From the NCBI GenBank assembly GCA_029392475.1, contig CP113940.1, positions 248,001 through 312,000 of the forward strand: 64,000 nt of DNA, written 5' to 3'. The notes beneath the pieces are model-generated. The model did not search any database. It had not been told where the DNA came from and saw only the letters and a list, made by a program, of their open reading frames with translations. The translations under genes and the position numbers were made by a program. Below, piece after piece: positions 45,143 through 53,495 of the stretch (its first letter is position 1; each line of letters begins with the position of its first letter). This DNA comes from Streptococcaceae bacterium ESL0687 (GTDB lineage: Bacteria; Bacillota; Bacilli; Lactobacillales; Streptococcaceae).

Positions 45143-46950
45143 TGGGTGAATACAAGCAGGCAGCTAAATTTTTCTATCAATACTTTAGAAAATACAAGCT
45201 TTCATTTTTTATCATCTTCCTGGCTATCATTACTGCGACCTACTTGCAGGTTAAGGCACCAGTTTTCTTAGGAGACGCCCTAACAAGCCTTGGAGAATGG
45301 CTTGGTGATTATATGAAAGCCAAGGGAATTGCTCAGGCAGCAGGAACACCTTTTGTTAGCCCAAGTAAGCAACCTTTTTATGATATTATGTGGAAACTTC
45401 TTCTAACCTATGTTTTCACAACTGTTGCAACTCTTATCTACTCAATCCTATTTACTAGGGTAGTAAGTTACTCTACTAATGAGATGCGTAAGGGATTATT
45501 TGGAAAACTTGAGCGCCTTACAATTTCATTTTTTGACCGCCATCAAGACGGAGACATTCTAAGTCGATTTACTAGTGATCTTGATAATATTCAAAACTCA
45601 TTTAACCAGTCACTAACTCAGGTGGCAACAAACTCAGCCTTGTTTGTAGGTCTCCTTATTATGATGTTCAGGCAAAATGTTAACATGGCCTGGCTTACTA
45701 TCGCATCAACTCCTGTAGCCCTTATTCTTGCAGTGGTTATTGTCCGTCAGGCTAAAAAATATACTGATATCCAACAGGATGAGGTTGGTAAATTAAATGC
45801 CTACATGGATGAGAAGATCTCAGGACAAAAGGCTATCATCGTTGAAGGATTACAGGATGATGCTATTAAAGGTTTTGTTAAACAAAATGAAAAAGTTAAA
45901 GCAGCAACCTTTAAGGCGCGTGTTTTCGGTGGAATGCTCTTTCCTACCATGAATGGAATTAGTTTGATTAATACAGCTCTTGTAATTTTTGGTGGATCAT
46001 ACCTAGCCTTAAATGATAGTTCAATGTCAAGGGCAGCAGCTCTTGGTCTTGTAGTTATGTTTGTTCAATATTCACAACAGTACTACCAACCAATCATGCA
46101 AATTTCAAGTAGCTTCACTGAACTTCAAATGGCTATAACAGGTGCTCACCGTCTAAATGAAATGTTTGAAGAACCTGAAGAAATTCGTCCTGATCAAGGT
46201 CTTAAATTTGAAAAACTTGAATCAGCAGTTACTATCAATGATATTGATTTCTCATATGTTCCAGGAAAACCAGTCTTAAAAGACGTATCAATTGAAGTTG
46301 ATAAAGGTCAAATGGTGGCCTTGGTTGGACCGACTGGCTCTGGTAAAACCACTATTATGAATCTGATGAACCGTTTCTATGATGTTGATTCTGGATCAAT
46401 CAAGATTGACAACACTGACATTCGTGAGATGGATCTTGATAGTTTAAGGTCAAATGTGGGAATCGTTCTACAAGAATCAGTTCTTTTCAGTGGTAGCATT
46501 CGTGATAATATCCGCTTTGGAAAACCTGATGCCAGCGAAGAAGAAATTATAACAGCTGCTAAAACGACTCATATTCATGATTTCATTATGAGCCTTCCTG
46601 ATGCTTATGATACTCATGTTGATGATGATGAAAATGTCTTCTCAACAGGACAAAAGCAGTTGATTTCAATCGCAAGAACTATTCTTACAAATCCAGAACT
46701 TTTAATTCTTGATGAGGCAACAAGTAATGTCGATACAGTTACTGAAAGCAAGATTCAAATGGCCATGGAAGCTGCCATTGCTGGTCGAACAAGCTTTGTA
46801 ATTGCCCACAGACTTAAGACAATTTTAAATGCGGATAAAATCGTGGTTCTTAGGGACGGACAGGTAATTGAGGAGGGAAATCATAAGGAACTTCTCAAAC
46901 TTGGCGGATTCTACTCAGAACTTTACCACAATCAATTTGTCTTTGAATAA
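45142..46950 (+). CDS. Heterodimeric ABC multidrug exporter, catalytic subunit
   Basis: This 602-residue half-transporter has six membrane helices and an ATPase domain with Walker [10 protein letters not shown] (near 396), a normal catalytic Glu in [12 protein letters not shown] and a normal His in VIAHRL. Its signature is the atypical FSTGQKQL. Combined with the partner's canonical signature, only one of the two nucleotide sites is complete, as in LmrD/BmrD. An insert of about 45 residues between the first membrane helices is visible. Confidence 0.93.
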   Translation: MGEYKQAAKFFYQYFRKYKLSFFIIFLAIITATYLQVKAPVFLGDALTSLGEWLGDYMKAKGIAQAAGTPFVSPSKQPFYDIMWKLLLTYVFTTVATLIYSILFTRVVSYSTNEMRKGLFGKLERLTISFFDRHQDGDILSRFTSDLDNIQNSFNQSLTQVATNSALFVGLLIMMFRQNVNMAWLTIASTPVALILAVVIVRQAKKYTDIQQDEVGKLNAYMDEKISGQKAIIVEGLQDDAIKGFVKQNEKVKAATFKARVFGGMLFPTMNGISLINTALVIFGGSYLALNDSSMSRAAALGLVVMFVQYSQQYYQPIMQISSSFTELQMAITGAHRLNEMFEEPEEIRPDQGLKFEKLESAVTINDIDFSYVPGKPVLKDVSIEVDKGQMVALVGPTGSGKTTIMNLMNRFYDVDSGSIKIDNTDIREMDLDSLRSNVGIVLQESVLFSGSIRDNIRFGKPDASEEEIITAAKTTHIHDFIMSLPDAYDTHVDDDENVFSTGQKQLISIARTILTNPELLILDEATSNVDTVTESKIQMAMEAAIAGRTSFVIAHRLKTILNADKIVVLRDGQVIEEGNHKELLKLGGFYSELYHNQFVFE

Positions 46951-46992
46951 AAAAAGGCTAAACTCTTTAGAAATAAAGGGTTTAGTTTTTTT
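46951..46992 (+). terminator. Terminator of the ABC exporter operon
   Basis: CTAAACTCTTT and AAAGGGTTTAG form an 11-position stem with one G-U pair, followed by seven T. Confidence 0.88.
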
Positions 46993-47072
46993 GTCTTTAA
47001 GCTTTGAGAGGGTGCTTTTTAGGCCCTAAAATTGTATAATTAATTTAAAGACTAAAAAATAGAGGATTTAAA

Positions 47073-48092
47073 ATGAAGGTATTATACACAGGAGGGGGAT
47101 CTGCAGGACATGTTAGCCTGAATCTCCAATTGATTGAACTTTACGGAAAAGATGGTTGGGAACAAGTTTATATTGGTTCAAAAAAGGGAATTGAGCGGGA
47201 GATGCTTGAAAATTATCCGCAGGTTGACTACCATGCTATTTCAACAGGGAAATTAAGACGCTATTTTTCTTGGGAAAATTTTACAGACATCTTTAAAATT
47301 ACCCTGGGAGTTTTCCAGGCAAGAAAGATTATTAAAAAAACAAAACCTGATTTTATTTTTTCAAAGGGTGGCTTTGTTTCAGTTCCGGTTGTAATTGGAG
47401 CTAAGATGAACGGGGTTCCTGTTATTATCCACGAATCAGATAAGACCATGGGGCTTGCCAACAAGATCTCTTCTAAATTTGCCAAGGAAGTTTTGACAAC
47501 CTTTAAAATTCCAGGTCACAGGCAGGTGGGGGCAGTTATTGATGATCAAGCTACTTCTAATTTTGAGCTACCTGCTTCCTTTGATAAGAATAAGAAAACT
47601 ATTCTTTTCTGGGGTGGAAGTCTTGGGGCCAAGAATATTAATGATCTTGTTAGGGAAAATTTGGATGACCTTTTGCAAAAATATAATGTCATCCATCAAA
47701 CGGGAAGTGGTAATACCTATGAGGAAGTTCCAGGTTACTATCCCTTTGAATTTATCAATGGGGGCATGCTTGGGGTAATTAAGAGTTCTGATTTTGTCGT
47801 AGCCCGTGCAGGTTCAAATTCAATTTTTGAAATTCTTTACTGTAAAAAACCAAATATTCTAGTTCCTTTATCAGCAGCTGGAAGTAGGGGAGACCAGATT
47901 CAAAATGCCCGCTACTTTGAAGATAAGGGCTATTCTCAGGTAATTCAAGATGAGGATTTGACTTATGATAAACTAAAAGAAAAGCTCAGTGACCTTGAAA
48001 GTAACAAGGATAGTTATATTGATAAGATGGCAGAGTCTAATGAAATCATTTCAACTACTGATTTTTATCAACTTTTAAATACCCTTTATTAA
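47073..48092 (+). CDS. murG: MurG-type GlcNAc transferase
   Basis: This 339-residue GT-B glycosyltransferase resembles streptococcal MurG, which adds GlcNAc to lipid I to make lipid II. Typical segments are VLYTGGGSAGHVSLNLQLI, TGKLRRYFSW, FSKGGFVSVPVVIGAKMNGVPVIIHESD, FWGGSLGAKNIN, RAGSNSIFEIL and SRGDQIQNA. It stands alone rather than in a division and cell wall cluster with murD and divIB. It could therefore be either the only MurG or a paralogue. A -10 TATAAT is at 47035-47040, and a terminator follows. Confidence 0.78.
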   Translation: MKVLYTGGGSAGHVSLNLQLIELYGKDGWEQVYIGSKKGIEREMLENYPQVDYHAISTGKLRRYFSWENFTDIFKITLGVFQARKIIKKTKPDFIFSKGGFVSVPVVIGAKMNGVPVIIHESDKTMGLANKISSKFAKEVLTTFKIPGHRQVGAVIDDQATSNFELPASFDKNKKTILFWGGSLGAKNINDLVRENLDDLLQKYNVIHQTGSGNTYEEVPGYYPFEFINGGMLGVIKSSDFVVARAGSNSIFEILYCKKPNILVPLSAAGSRGDQIQNARYFEDKGYSQVIQDEDLTYDKLKEKLSDLESNKDSYIDKMAESNEIISTTDFYQLLNTLY

Positions 48093-48096
48093 AAAG

Positions 48097-48124
48097 AAAA
48101 AAACCTGTAAACCAGGTTTTTTTA
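48097..48124. terminator. Terminator between murG and cutC
   Basis: AAAACCTG and CAGGTTTT with a TAAAC loop and A/T-runs both ways, reaching the cutC stop. Confidence 0.85.
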
Positions 48125-48748
48125 AATTGCTACAATTTTTGTCCCGTGAACATAGTTGACACCAGTAAGCTCAGCTAGGTCCTGGGCATTTTCATAGGTC
48201 ACCCCGCCCCCAATCATAATATCAATTCGGCCAGCAGCATAAGCGACCATTTCTTTGATTTTATCGATATTTAGAACTTGATCGAGGCTGTTTCCGTGGG
48301 TTAGAATCTTTTCAACTCCTTGCTCAATTAGATAGTCCATAGCAGCCTTCCAATCAGAAATTTCATCAAAGGCCATATGAAAGGTAACAGGAAGTCCCAA
48401 ACTTGCGATTAATAGGCGTTCCATGACTTCCTCATCAATTGTGTTTTCAGGAGTTAGGGCTCCAAGAACTAAGGCAGTGGCTCCTGCTTCTGTAGCCCTT
48501 AAAATATCCTCTTCCATGATTTTAACCTCTACACTGTTGTAGACAAAGTCTCCACCGCGCGGGCGAATCATGACTGCGAGGGGGACATTATCATCCTTGG
48601 TATAGGCAGAAGCCTCCTTGATTACCCCGTAACTTGGCGTAGTTCCACCGACCGCAAGATTATCGCAAAGTTCAATTCTATTAGCACCAGCTGTAAGGGC
48701 TTTTGGAATATTAGTAAAGTTTTCAGCACAAAATTCCTTAATTAACAT
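48122..48748 (-). CDS. cutC: CutC-family protein
   Basis: This TIM-barrel protein of about 208 residues belongs to the CutC family, once linked to copper homeostasis though the true function is debated. Family features are LTAGANRIELCDNLAVGGTTPSYGVI, VMIRPRGGDFVYN, VTFHMAFDEI, ILTHGNS and IMIGGGVTYENA. I start it at the ATG at 48748, six bases after GGAG, instead of a longer upstream frame. It is divergent from the niaX-like gene. Confidence 0.9.
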   Translation of the reverse strand: MLIKEFCAENFTNIPKALTAGANRIELCDNLAVGGTTPSYGVIKEASAYTKDDNVPLAVMIRPRGGDFVYNSVEVKIMEEDILRATEAGATALVLGALTPENTIDEEVMERLLIASLGLPVTFHMAFDEISDWKAAMDYLIEQGVEKILTHGNSLDQVLNIDKIKEMVAYAAGRIDIMIGGGVTYENAQDLAELTGVNYVHGTKIVAI

Positions 48749-48861
48749 ATCATTCTCCGTTGTTTTATTTGTTGGGTCTATCATACAATAAATGACTTAA
48801 CTTGTAAAAGAAAGCTTGGTGTTAATCATTCAATAAAATTATAATATATAACAACTTAATG

Positions 48862-48892
48862 AATACTCTATCAGTTTTCAAAATAGTGTATT
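48862..48892. promoter_or_regulatory. Inverted repeat over the -35 of the niaX-like gene
   Basis: AATACTCTAT and ATAGTGTATT match as inverted arms at nine of ten positions with an 11-base gap. The right arm enters the -35, so a bound protein would block the promoter. Confidence 0.6.
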
Positions 48893-48919
48893 GACTCACA
48901 ATCTATAAAAAGTTAAAAT
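48891..48919 (+). promoter_or_regulatory. Promoter of the niaX-like gene
   Basis: TTGACT (48891-48896) and TAAAAT (48914-48919) are 17 bases apart. Confidence 0.72.
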
Positions 48920-48959
48920 AATTAAAAAAATCACAAAATTATTAGGATAATGGAGAATT

Positions 48960-49523
48960 ATGAAAAAGAACTCAATTAAAGAACTTACTGTTGTGGCAAT
49001 TTTAATAGCCATGGGGATTGCCATTCCTATGGTCATGCCCAAAATTGTTATTGGACCAGCCTCATTTACCCTAGCAAGTCACGTTCCCCTTTTTATTGCC
49101 ATGTTTTTCTCACCAGGAGTGGCCGTCTTAGTTGCCCTAGGTACCGCCTTTGGTTTCTTCCTCACTACCCCGATTATCATTGCCTTGAGGGCTCTTTCAC
49201 ATCTGGTTTTTGCCTTAATCGGTTCAATCTACCTGCAAAAAAGACCTGACACTGTTTTGAGTAATAAGAAATTCCAGATTTATAATATTCTTATTGCCCT
49301 AATTCACACTATAGTTGAGATGGCTGTTGTAGCAATTTTCTTCTTCTCAGGTATGGGAGTTAAACCACAAAATTTAGGCTACCTTCTGACAATCATGGCC
49401 CTAGGTGGATTTGTTCATAGCTTTATTGACTATAATATCGCCTATTATGTTGCCAAACCTCTAAGTAAAATATTTGATATTCCTGTCTTTAAAAAGGCAG
49501 TAATTCTTGCTAAAAATAAATAA
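48960..49523 (+). CDS. ECF transporter substrate-binding (S) component, NiaX-like
   Basis: This 187-residue integral membrane protein has about six helices. It begins KELTVVAILIAMGIAIPMVMPKIVIGPASFTLASHVPLFIAMF, which resembles the NiaX (niacin) S components of streptococci and lactococci. S components capture a vitamin and share a common ECF energy module encoded elsewhere. It stands alone with its own regulated promoter. Niacin specificity is a moderate-confidence assignment by resemblance. Confidence 0.72.
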   Translation: MKKNSIKELTVVAILIAMGIAIPMVMPKIVIGPASFTLASHVPLFIAMFFSPGVAVLVALGTAFGFFLTTPIIIALRALSHLVFALIGSIYLQKRPDTVLSNKKFQIYNILIALIHTIVEMAVVAIFFFSGMGVKPQNLGYLLTIMALGGFVHSFIDYNIAYYVAKPLSKIFDIPVFKKAVILAKNK

Positions 49524-49537
49524 GGGCTATTTATCAT

Positions 49538-49586
49538 AAAAAAGAGACTGATGAGTTTGTATCTTACAAATTTGTCAGTCTTTTTG
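49538..49586 (+). terminator. Terminator after the niaX-like gene
   Basis: AAAAGAGACTGA and TCAGTCTTTTT form the base, with an inner TTTGT/ACAAA stem and a short T-run. Confidence 0.82.
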
Positions 49587-49663
49587 ATCAAATTGTCACC
49601 TCTTACTTTAATAAATTGTGTATAATAAGTTATGATGATTAATTAATGAATGGAGAAAATTAT

Positions 49664-50449
49664 ATGAATATAATAAAAAAAGGAATAACAGGAAACGAGC
49701 TTAAGCTCCTGGGTGTTTTCCTGATGGTACTTGATCATATTCATCAAATGTTTGATTATGCAGGTGCACCGACAATTCTTTCAATGCTTGGTCGCTTGGT
49801 TTTACCAATCTTCCTATTTACCCTTTCTGAAGGTTTCCACTATACTCGCAATAAGAGCAAGTATTTAGAGCGACTTTTCGTGGGTTCTCTTGTAATGAAT
49901 GTTTTGAATCTACTTATTACAAGACTTCTTCCAATGGACGACTATAATGTTAACGTGGTCAACAACATCTTTATGACTATGTTTGTTGCAGCCCTGTTAA
50001 TGCTTGCCTATGACAAGATTCGTGCTAAAAAATATGGTTTAGGTATTGCTTTAATCCTACTTCCAGCAGTTACAGCCTTTGTTGGTATTCTTTTAATGGG
50101 ATCACTACCAATGATTGGTGCCTACTTTATGATGTTTGTTCCTAACTACATGACTCTTGAAGGTGGTTGGATTTCAGCCCTTCTAGCTCTAGGCCTTTAC
50201 ATCTTTAGGGATAAAAAAATCATTCAGTATCTATTAATTGCCCTTTATGCCTTCCTAGCATTAAACGGAGATTTTTCAAACCTATTCACAACAAACTTCC
50301 AGTGGATGTCAATCTTTTCAATTATCCCAATTGCCCTTTATAATGGACAAAAGGGTGGTGGTTCAAAATATTTCTTCTATATTTTCTACCCAGCTCACAT
50401 CTACATCCTCTACATCTTGTCATATCTATATGCTAACTACTTTATGTAG
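49664..50449 (+). CDS. TraX-family membrane protein
   Basis: This integral membrane protein of about 261 residues has around eight hydrophobic segments. It carries the TraX-family N-terminal pattern LKLLGVFLMVLDHIHQMF...GRLVLPIFLFTLSEGFHYTRN. TraX of the F plasmid acetylates pilin; chromosomal homologues in Firmicutes are presumed membrane acyltransferases of unknown substrate. The ATG at 49664 follows a GGAG; an upstream in-frame ATG at 49646 lacks one. It is monocistronic. Confidence 0.82.
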   Translation: MNIIKKGITGNELKLLGVFLMVLDHIHQMFDYAGAPTILSMLGRLVLPIFLFTLSEGFHYTRNKSKYLERLFVGSLVMNVLNLLITRLLPMDDYNVNVVNNIFMTMFVAALLMLAYDKIRAKKYGLGIALILLPAVTAFVGILLMGSLPMIGAYFMMFVPNYMTLEGGWISALLALGLYIFRDKKIIQYLLIALYAFLALNGDFSNLFTTNFQWMSIFSIIPIALYNGQKGGGSKYFFYIFYPAHIYILYILSYLYANYFM

Positions 50450-50451
50450 AA

Positions 50452-50487
50452 AAAAACATCTGGTTAATAACCAGATGTTTTTTTTAT
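50452..50487. terminator. Terminator between the TraX-like and lipoprotein genes
   Basis: AACATCTGGTTA and TAACCAGATGTT with a minimal loop and A/T-runs both ways. Confidence 0.92.
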
Positions 50488-50933
50488 TTAACTTTTTCGA
50501 CTGAAGAAACTACTTGACCAACGATTTGTGGCGGTAGAGAATTAGTCATTGCAGGATGCCCTTCAATGGTAAATGAAATTTTATCCCCTTCCTTGTAATC
50601 TCCTTCTTTAAAATCTTTTGGAAGTTGATCTTTACTGAGGTTTAGTACAATTCCATTTGCCTGTAAAATTCCTTCAATGTCATTTGGGTCACTTGTTGCT
50701 TCAACATCTTTTAAAGAAAAACGGTAGGCCTTGTCAGCATCATCAAGCTGGCTTACATCTTCAGCCAAGACACCTGTGAAAACGCCCTTTTTGTCTTCAG
50801 TTATTGATGAGCTATTAAGGCTTGTTGAAGTATCTGTTTTATCCTTTGATAGACTCTTAGAAGTACAGGCAAGTAGGCTTCCACAGGCCAAGAGACTTAT
50901 AGCAAGAAGTGGTAGGGTCTTTTTAAGATTCAT
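50484..50933 (-). CDS. Small hypothetical lipoprotein
   Basis: This 149-residue protein has a lipoprotein signal peptide with lipobox LLAC near residue 23, a Ser/Thr/Lys linker of about 25 residues and a compact beta-rich domain (GVFTGVLAEDVSQLDDADKAYRF...KISFTIEGHPAMTNSLPPQIVG). I do not recognise the family with confidence. It should be anchored on the outer face. It is transcribed alone, convergent with the TraX-like gene. Confidence 0.75.
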   Translation of the reverse strand: MNLKKTLPLLAISLLACGSLLACTSKSLSKDKTDTSTSLNSSSITEDKKGVFTGVLAEDVSQLDDADKAYRFSLKDVEATSDPNDIEGILQANGIVLNLSKDQLPKDFKEGDYKEGDKISFTIEGHPAMTNSLPPQIVGQVVSSVEKVK

Positions 50934-51099
50934 CTTAATCTCCTCATTGTTAATGGTTTTTCTTTTATTTTAATCTATTGGATCATCTGCGGCAATAGGT
51001 AGAAAGTAGGATATTTCTAGGAGTAATTGCAATTCCTAAAAATATTTGAGAGAATGAAGAATAATTTACTAGTAGTCGATGGAAATAGAAGGAGAAAAC

Positions 51100-51954
51100 A
51101 TGCTTAAAAAGATTGACCGGGCCTACAATATTTTAGAAAAAGATCTTACAAGTCTTGCCTGCCCAAAATGTAACCAAGACTTTACCTTATCAAGGTATAG
51201 TTTGAAATGTAAAAATAACCACAATTTTGATATTAATAAAAAAGGTTACGTTAATTTTTTAAGTCATAAGGTTGTTGAAAATTATACCAAGGAAATGTTT
51301 ATTCCTAGAGGGAAGATGATTCAGGCTGGGATGTATGCACCTATGCTTGCTTGGATTAAGGATCAACTTGTGGGTCAGAGCCTTTTAGATATTGGTTGCG
51401 GTGAGGGTTCATTTATTAATCTTTTAGATTTTAAGGGATCAAATTTTGCCTTTGATATTGCTCGCGATGGAATTATTCTTGCCACAAACCAAACTATACC
51501 GGCTTTTTGGTCAATTGCAGACCTAACTTGCCTGCCCTATAAAGATAAATCGATTGATAATTTATTAAATATTTTTACCCCTAGTAACTATCAAGAATTT
51601 GACCGGGTAATGAGTGATTGTGGTCAGCTAATTAAGGTTATACCAGATAGATTTTATTTGAGAGAACTCAGGGAAGCTTACGGAATCCCTCTTGATTACG
51701 ACAATAGCCTGGTTCTTGAAAAATTTAAGGACAATTACCAGGATGTGGAAGAAAAAGAGCTTTCTTATACCTTTGATATCCCTGAAGATCTAAGACTTGC
51801 CTTTTTAGATATGAGTCCACTTGAATGGCAGGTAGATCAGGCAACCAAGGAACGTGTTCGAAAGGATCCTCCGAAGACAGCAACAGTTCATGTTAAAATT
51901 CTTGTGGGGAAGAAGCCTAGTAAAGAAAATATTAAGAGTAGTAACCTAATTTAA
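51100..51954 (+). CDS. rlmA: 23S rRNA (guanine-N1)-methyltransferase, RlmA family
   Basis: This protein of about 284 residues has an N-terminal zinc ribbon (CPKC...CKNNHNFD) followed by KKGYVNFL, as in RlmA. The S-adenosylmethionine motif is SLLDIGCGEGSFI, with NIFTPSNYQEFDRVM as the family's catalytic-loop block. Gram-positive members methylate G748 and influence sensitivity to mycinosyl macrolides. I start at the ATG at 51100 behind AAGGAG; an upstream in-frame ATG at 51079 is less likely. Confidence 0.9.
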   Translation: MLKKIDRAYNILEKDLTSLACPKCNQDFTLSRYSLKCKNNHNFDINKKGYVNFLSHKVVENYTKEMFIPRGKMIQAGMYAPMLAWIKDQLVGQSLLDIGCGEGSFINLLDFKGSNFAFDIARDGIILATNQTIPAFWSIADLTCLPYKDKSIDNLLNIFTPSNYQEFDRVMSDCGQLIKVIPDRFYLRELREAYGIPLDYDNSLVLEKFKDNYQDVEEKELSYTFDIPEDLRLAFLDMSPLEWQVDQATKERVRKDPPKTATVHVKILVGKKPSKENIKSSNLI

Positions 51955-52004
51955 AGACTTACCGAAGATTTTCCAGGATAATTTACGCATTTTATATAAA
52001 TTTG

Positions 52005-52013
52005 TGATAGAAT
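52005..52013 (+). promoter_or_regulatory. Extended -10 of tpiA
   Basis: TGATAGAAT lies 47 bases before the tpiA ATG. No good -35 is at 17 bases, as at several other promoters in this window. Confidence 0.55.
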
Positions 52014-52060
52014 AATCGTGTATGGGTTTTAGCCCAAAAAAAATATAAAAGAGGTATGAC

Positions 52061-52819
52061 ATGTCACGTAAACCAATTATCGCTGGTAACTGGAAAATGA
52101 ACAAAACTTTATCAGAAGCTAAACAATTCGTTGAAGAAGTAAAAAACGCTATTCCTTCAGCTGATCTTGTTGATACAGTAATCGGTGCTCCTGCACTTTT
52201 CCTAGCTCCTATGGCTTGTGGACGTAAAGGAACTGATCTTAAGCTTTCTGCTCAAAACTGTTTCTGGGAAAATGCTGGTGCTTTCACTGGTGAAAACTCT
52301 CCAGCTGCAATTGCTGACCTTGGTGTTGAATATATCATCATCGGACACAGTGAACGTCGTGAGTACTTCCACGAAACTGACGAAGATATCAACAAAAAAG
52401 CTAAAGCTATCATTGCAAACGGTGTAACTCCAATTGTTTGTTGTGGTGAGTCTCTTGAAACTTTCGAAGCTGGTAAAACTGCTGAGTGGGTTGAAGGACA
52501 AATTACAGCTGCTCTTAAAGACCTTACTCCTGAACAAGTTTCAAACCTTGTAATTGCTTATGAACCAATCTGGGCAATCGGAACTGGTAAATCAGCAACT
52601 TCAGAAATCGCTGATAACACTTGTGGAGTTGTTCGTGCAACAGTTGAAAAACTTTACGGAAAAGAAGTTTCTGAAGCAGTTCGTATCCAATACGGTGGTT
52701 CAGTAAACCCATCAAACGTTGTTGAATACATGAGCAAAGAAAACATCGACGGAGCACTTGTTGGTGGAGCTTCTCTAGAAGTTGAATCATTCCTAGCATT
52801 ACTTGACTTCGTAAAATAA
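52061..52819 (+). CDS. tpiA: Triosephosphate isomerase
   Basis: This 252-residue TIM barrel interconverts dihydroxyacetone phosphate and glyceraldehyde-3-phosphate. The N-terminal [12 protein letters not shown], catalytic His in [10 protein letters not shown], catalytic Glu in [16 protein letters not shown] and the phosphate-binding YGGSVNPSN and GALVGGASL blocks are all present. Codon use is very biased, fitting high expression. It is monocistronic, with a GAGGT ribosome site and a strong terminator. Confidence 0.99.
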   Translation: MSRKPIIAGNWKMNKTLSEAKQFVEEVKNAIPSADLVDTVIGAPALFLAPMACGRKGTDLKLSAQNCFWENAGAFTGENSPAAIADLGVEYIIIGHSERREYFHETDEDINKKAKAIIANGVTPIVCCGESLETFEAGKTAEWVEGQITAALKDLTPEQVSNLVIAYEPIWAIGTGKSATSEIADNTCGVVRATVEKLYGKEVSEAVRIQYGGSVNPSNVVEYMSKENIDGALVGGASLEVESFLALLDFVK

Positions 52820-52821
52820 TA

Positions 52822-52857
52822 TAAAAAAACTGACGGTTGCCGTCAGTTTTTTTATTT
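52822..52857 (+). terminator. Terminator after tpiA
   Basis: AAACTGACGG and CCGTCAGTTT with a TTG loop and a T-run. Confidence 0.93.
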
Positions 52858-52904
52858 CCTCATACTGCACAAATTTGAGGACAACTCTACCAGGTATAAA
52901 ATAA

Positions 52905-52950
52905 TAAAAAAGGCCAATCAAGCTTTAAAAAGCTCAAATTAGACCTTTAA
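52905..52950 (-). terminator. Terminator of the small membrane protein gene
   Basis: On the minus strand AAGGTCTAATTTGAGCTTT and AAAGCTTGATTGGCCTT form an imperfect stem ending in a T-run. It begins inside the 3' end of the gene. Confidence 0.6.
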
Positions 52951-53233
52951 ATTTTTTGTTTTTTTGTAAAAATTTTTTTGCTAGAAGAACTAGGAAGAAA
53001 CTTGCTCCGAAGGCTAGAGGAACAGTTAGGAAAACAGGAAGCATCATCAGTAGTAGATAATTTAAAATAACAAAGACGATTGAAAAGATAGCCATGCTGG
53101 TAAAATAAACTAATTCTTTCAGGCGGCTTTCCATATCTTTTTCTTCATGTTCCCTTGGATCAAAATCTCTGGTCAAAGGTTTTTCTTGGCTTAGATTTGG
53201 TTGATAATTTTCTTTTAATTTAGATGCATGCAT
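52934..53233 (-). CDS. Small two-helix membrane protein (DUF3270-like)
   Basis: This 99-residue protein has a charged N-terminal half (DFDPREHEEKDMESRLKELV) followed by two membrane helices (MAIFSIVFVILNYLLLMMLPVF and VPLAFGASFFLVLLAKKFL). It resembles the DUF3270 proteins that sit beside U32 peptidase genes in streptococci, and here a U32 gene is divergent from it. No function is known. A tandem WalR-type motif lies upstream on the same strand. Confidence 0.6.
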   Translation of the reverse strand: MHASKLKENYQPNLSQEKPLTRDFDPREHEEKDMESRLKELVYFTSMAIFSIVFVILNYLLLMMLPVFLTVPLAFGASFFLVLLAKKFLQKNKKFKGLI

Positions 53234-53307
53234 GATGAGACCTTTCTACTTCAATAAAAGAATAACATAAATATTGACTTATTAATATTACGAAAACCTT
53301 TAGTATT

Positions 53308-53324
53308 ATTACAAAAATATTACA
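53308..53324 (-). promoter_or_regulatory. WalR/VicR-type box in the divergent spacer
   Basis: On the minus strand TGTAAT, five bases, then TGTAAT: an exact match to the TGTWAH-N5-TGTWAH motif of WalR. A related CGTAAT (53287-53292) lies 21 bases further. It is about 75 bases upstream of the small membrane protein gene. Confidence 0.5.
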
Positions 53325-53466
53325 ATGAAAACCTTGTGAAAACGTGATTCTATTATATTCGAAAAATATTTCTTGATTTATGATAAGTTTTTGTAATATA
53401 TGTAATCAAAATTTTGTCTAAGTTGGTCAAAAATGTGTTATATGTATAATTCCTTGGGTATTTTCA

Positions 53467-53475
53467 TGATATAAT
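53467..53475 (+). promoter_or_regulatory. Extended -10 of the first U32 gene
   Basis: TGATATAAT is directly followed by the AGGAGAGG ribosome site. A second possible promoter, TTGGTC (53423-53428) with TATAAT (53445-53450), lies just upstream. Confidence 0.6.
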
Positions 53476-53495
53476 TGAAAGCTAGGAGAGGTATA

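Noticed and set aside
53337-53350. TGAAAACGTGATTC as a second cre site
   Set aside because: Three mismatches to the CcpA consensus in the right half, and an AT-rich surrounding; not convincing.
53425-53431. GGTCAAA as a CtsR site before the U32 gene
   Set aside because: Only one heptamer is present; CtsR needs two in tandem with a three-base spacer.
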